DNA of 9,187 bases, from NCBI GenBank assembly GCA_002717915.1, contig PBCV01000029.1:1-9187 (forward strand), given 5' to 3'. The notes below the pieces were generated by a model. The model did not search any database, was not told where the DNA came from, and saw nothing but the letters and a program-made list of their open reading frames with translations. Shown in pieces: positions 7,235-9,187 of this stretch. Both the position numbers and the translations under genes were made by a program. How positions within the stretch are numbered: position 1 is the stretch's first letter; each line of letters opens with the position of its first letter. The DNA comes from Fidelibacterota bacterium (GTDB taxonomy: Bacteria > Fidelibacterota > Marinisomatia > Marinisomatales > UBA1611).

Positions 7235-8490
7235 AACGCTCAATCATATACATCGTCACATTACTTATCCTGACTAGTATTGGGTTTACCCAGAGATATG
7301 GTCGGTCAAAAAAACAAAAGTCGAATGTGGAAAAATTTCTCTTGGTTCCATTCACAGAAGCAATGGATTCCGATTCCATCAAAATTGTTACCTACATTGA
7401 AATTCCTTTTTATACACTTCAATTTGTAAAAAAAGGAGAGTTATTTTCAGCATCCTATCAGGCATCAATCGGAATTAAGGATAAACATGGCCAGGACCTT
7501 GCCCATCAGGTCTGGACCGATTCCATCAAAGTCAATTCCTATACGGATTCTAAATCAGTTGTTAAGAATCGTAAACATTTCACCATTTTCAACATGCCGG
7601 TGGGGAAAAAATATGAAGTGGTCGGTGAACTTCAGGACTCCGATACCCGAAAGAAGGGTATCTTAAAAAAGAAAATTGATCTAAGAGACTACACCAAAAG
7701 ACCGACATTAATGAAGCCTAATTTTTTATTAGAACTTGCTGGGGAGTGGGGGTTCAAAAAAGGGAAGATCCCAACCCGGGGTTATAGGGTCAGAGAAATT
7801 GGTCAGGGAGTTGATTTGAACATTTCAGGTTTTGTAAACCCTGGAGCCTTTGAAGTAGATTTATTTTTAACGAATGGAACAGCTGTTGATTCTTTAATTC
7901 AAAGATTTAAAGGAAGCGGAGAAAAAGGTTATTTCAATGAAACTATTTTTATTCCCTCAAATAAGTTTAGCTCATTGAAAAATGATTTTAGGATTGTTTT
8001 AAATCAGAAAAAGAGTACGGATGAAAAAAAAGTTTCCTTTATAACCTATAAGCCAGGGGTGTCTAATTTTGTCCATAATATTGATCTAGCACTAAAACAG
8101 ATGAAATATGTGATGACAAATGAAGAAAGAGTTTCCTTGAAGGGACAATCAAAAAAAAATAAAGAACAAATATTTTATACCTTGTGGAAAGAAAGGGATC
8201 CAACCCCGACAACAGAATACAACGAATTAATGGAAGAATATTATGGTCGGGTGTGGTATACTAATGAACATTTTGATGCTTGGCAGCCCGGATGGGAAAC
8301 AGATCGTGGAATGATCTATATATTATTTGGTCCACCGGATGAAATTCAACGCACCAATCCATCCACTTCAACCGCTTCTCTTTACCAGGTCTGGAGCTAT
8401 TACAAGATCAGTAAACAATTTGTTTTTAGAGATCAGAATGGTTTTGGTGATTATCGTTTAGACACACCCTTTTTAGGCGCTGGACTATGA
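7216..8490 (+). CDS. Exported GWxTD domain-containing protein
   Basis: This 424-residue protein has an N-terminal signal peptide (MEKRLIKRSIIYIVTLLI...GFTQ), so it is periplasmic or outer-membrane associated. Its mark is GWETD at 359-363, followed by RGMIYILFGPPDEI, then LYQVWSYY and FRDQNGFGDYRL. This is the GWxTD domain, known mainly from FCB-group and Acidobacteria genomes, and its function is not established. The preceding 330 residues look beta-rich with several Lys-rich stretches and no catalytic motif I recognise. The C-terminal end (GFGDYRLDTPFLGAGL) is only a few residues past the family core, so the protein is complete. I prefer the ATG at 7216, which starts directly before the signal peptide; an ATG at 7180 would put 12 residues before it and lengthen the overlap. 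The start lies within the propeller gene and the stop overlaps the nuclease gene (ATGA). No clear Shine-Dalgarno is seen, which fits coupling. A 9-A run at 8151-8159 stays in frame. Confidence 0.88.
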   Translation: MEKRLIKRSIIYIVTLLILTSIGFTQRYGRSKKQKSNVEKFLLVPFTEAMDSDSIKIVTYIEIPFYTLQFVKKGELFSASYQASIGIKDKHGQDLAHQVWTDSIKVNSYTDSKSVVKNRKHFTIFNMPVGKKYEVVGELQDSDTRKKGILKKKIDLRDYTKRPTLMKPNFLLELAGEWGFKKGKIPTRGYRVREIGQGVDLNISGFVNPGAFEVDLFLTNGTAVDSLIQRFKGSGEKGYFNETIFIPSNKFSSLKNDFRIVLNQKKSTDEKKVSFITYKPGVSNFVHNIDLALKQMKYVMTNEERVSLKGQSKKNKEQIFYTLWKERDPTPTTEYNELMEEYYGRVWYTNEHFDAWQPGWETDRGMIYILFGPPDEIQRTNPSTSTASLYQVWSYYKISKQFVFRDQNGFGDYRLDTPFLGAGL

Positions 8491-9187
8491 TCCTGGAACG
8501 GTTTTCCCATAGTGGGATACAGTCTTTTAAAAAATGCCCTGCCCAATTTAAATACCGCTACATAAATCAAATTTATAAAAAAGATGAGGGAATAGAAGCG
8601 TTCCTGGGTAAACGGGTTCACGAATCCATAGAATATTTATATACGCAGGTGAAATCTAGTGTGGTACCTTTAGCAGATGAAGTATTCAAACTTCACAGAT
8701 CCCTCTGGAAAGAAAAATGGCATGATCGTGTTGCAATTGTATACCGGGATAAAACTGCGCGGGATTATTTTCATTTAGGTGAAAAATGCCTTGCCCGTTT
8801 CTATCGATTAAACTACCCCTTTGGTGACAATGTAATTGCAAATGAGCATGAAATGGTTTTTCTCCTTGATCAGGATGAAAGTTATAAAATTAAAGGAATA
8901 GTAGATAGACTGGATCATGATGGTACCGGGAATTGGGAAATTCATGATTATAAAACGGGTAAGCGAGCCATGTCTCAAAATGATGCAGACAAAGATCATC
9001 AACTGGCGCTATACCAGATAGGTTTGATGGCTGAAGTAAAAGAGTTTAAATCCATTAAGTTGATATGGCATTTTATACAGCAAGGGATTAGAGTTGAATC
9101 AATAAGAACAATGGCTGCGCTCCGCAAGGTTATTGATGAAACAAAAAAAACAATTGATATAATACGCGATACATTCAATAAAAATGG
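8487..9187 (+). CDS. PD-(D/E)XK nuclease, RecB/Cas4-like family (3' end outside window)
   Basis: The ATG at 8487 overlaps the GWxTD stop (ATGA), and the frame stays open to the window end, giving 233 residues. The N-terminus FSHSGIQSFKKCPAQFKYRY (6-25) is the usual opening of this family, with Cys17. The nuclease core is clear: GKRVHE with His45 (motif I), Glu120 in ANEHEMVF, GIVDRLD with Asp140 (motif II), EIHDYKTGK with Asp154 and Lys156 (motif III), and the HQLALYQIGL helix with Gln172 and Tyr176. All catalytic positions are intact, so it should be an active metal-dependent DNA exonuclease or nickase acting in the cytoplasm. RecB-family exonucleases, AddB and Cas4 also carry three C-terminal cysteines that bind an iron-sulfur cluster with the N-terminal one; that part lies beyond the window. 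No helicase or cas gene is visible here. It is probably a housekeeping repair nuclease; its link to the envelope genes before it is unclear. Confidence 0.88.
   Translation, partial: MILERFSHSGIQSFKKCPAQFKYRYINQIYKKDEGIEAFLGKRVHESIEYLYTQVKSSVVPLADEVFKLHRSLWKEKWHDRVAIVYRDKTARDYFHLGEKCLARFYRLNYPFGDNVIANEHEMVFLLDQDESYKIKGIVDRLDHDGTGNWEIHDYKTGKRAMSQNDADKDHQLALYQIGLMAEVKEFKSIKLIWHFIQQGIRVESIRTMAALRKVIDETKKTIDIIRDTFNKN

Noticed and set aside
8151..8159. Homopolymer runs (9 A here, 9 T at 3223-3231 in trxB, 8 A at 4132-4139) as possible frameshift or slippage sites.
   Set aside because: In each case the protein stays in frame and conserved motifs continue on both sides, so neither error nor programmed slippage is needed.
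1..9187. Search for tRNA or rRNA genes, CRISPR arrays, insertion sequences, phage genes or toxin-antitoxin pairs.
   Set aside because: None seen. The window is almost wholly occupied by eight protein genes with gaps too small to hold such elements, and no transposase or repeat array was recognised.

Overview
The window is densely coding. Eight genes all lie on the + strand, the largest intergenic gap is 95 bases, and no RNA gene, mobile element or CRISPR array is visible. The content points to a Gram-negative, didermic bacterium: it has a TonB-dependent outer-membrane receptor, a heptose kinase for lipopolysaccharide core and several exported proteins. The GWxTD-domain protein, the exported ligand-binding-type beta-propeller and the AT-rich codon use suggest the Fibrobacterota-Chlorobiota-Bacteroidota (FCB) group. 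Candidatus Marinimicrobia (SAR406) is my best guess, an inference from gene content only. Both window ends cut through genes.

Layout: (1) 2-1513 is the barrel of a TonB-dependent receptor with its N-terminus outside the window. It overlaps by 4 bases (ATGA) a gene for a probable lipoprotein with an N-terminal carboxypeptidase-regulatory-like domain. (2) After a 95-base gap comes a complete thioredoxin system, trxA then trxB, 22 bases apart. (3) After a 66-base gap containing a hairpin that could mask the ribosome binding site lies an unusual ABC-type ATP-binding protein. It keeps Walker A but has altered Q-loop, signature, catalytic-Glu and H-loop positions, and it ends in a strongly basic His/Asn-rich tail. 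(4) The last block is tightly packed: heptose-7-phosphate kinase (rfaE1/hldA type, kinase domain only), an exported beta-propeller protein, an exported GWxTD-domain protein (19-base overlap with the propeller gene) and a PD-(D/E)XK RecB-family nuclease (ATGA overlap, 3' end outside the window).

Working together: the receptor and lipoprotein look like an outer-membrane uptake or surface pair. TrxA and TrxB form an NADPH-to-disulfide electron chain. The propeller and GWxTD proteins look like a co-translated envelope pair of unknown function. The nuclease and the heptose kinase share the transcript arrangement but have no obvious functional link to the envelope pair. The least explained parts are the degenerate ABC protein with its basic tail and the propeller/GWxTD pair. 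I saw no clear evidence of a wholly new defence or mobile system.
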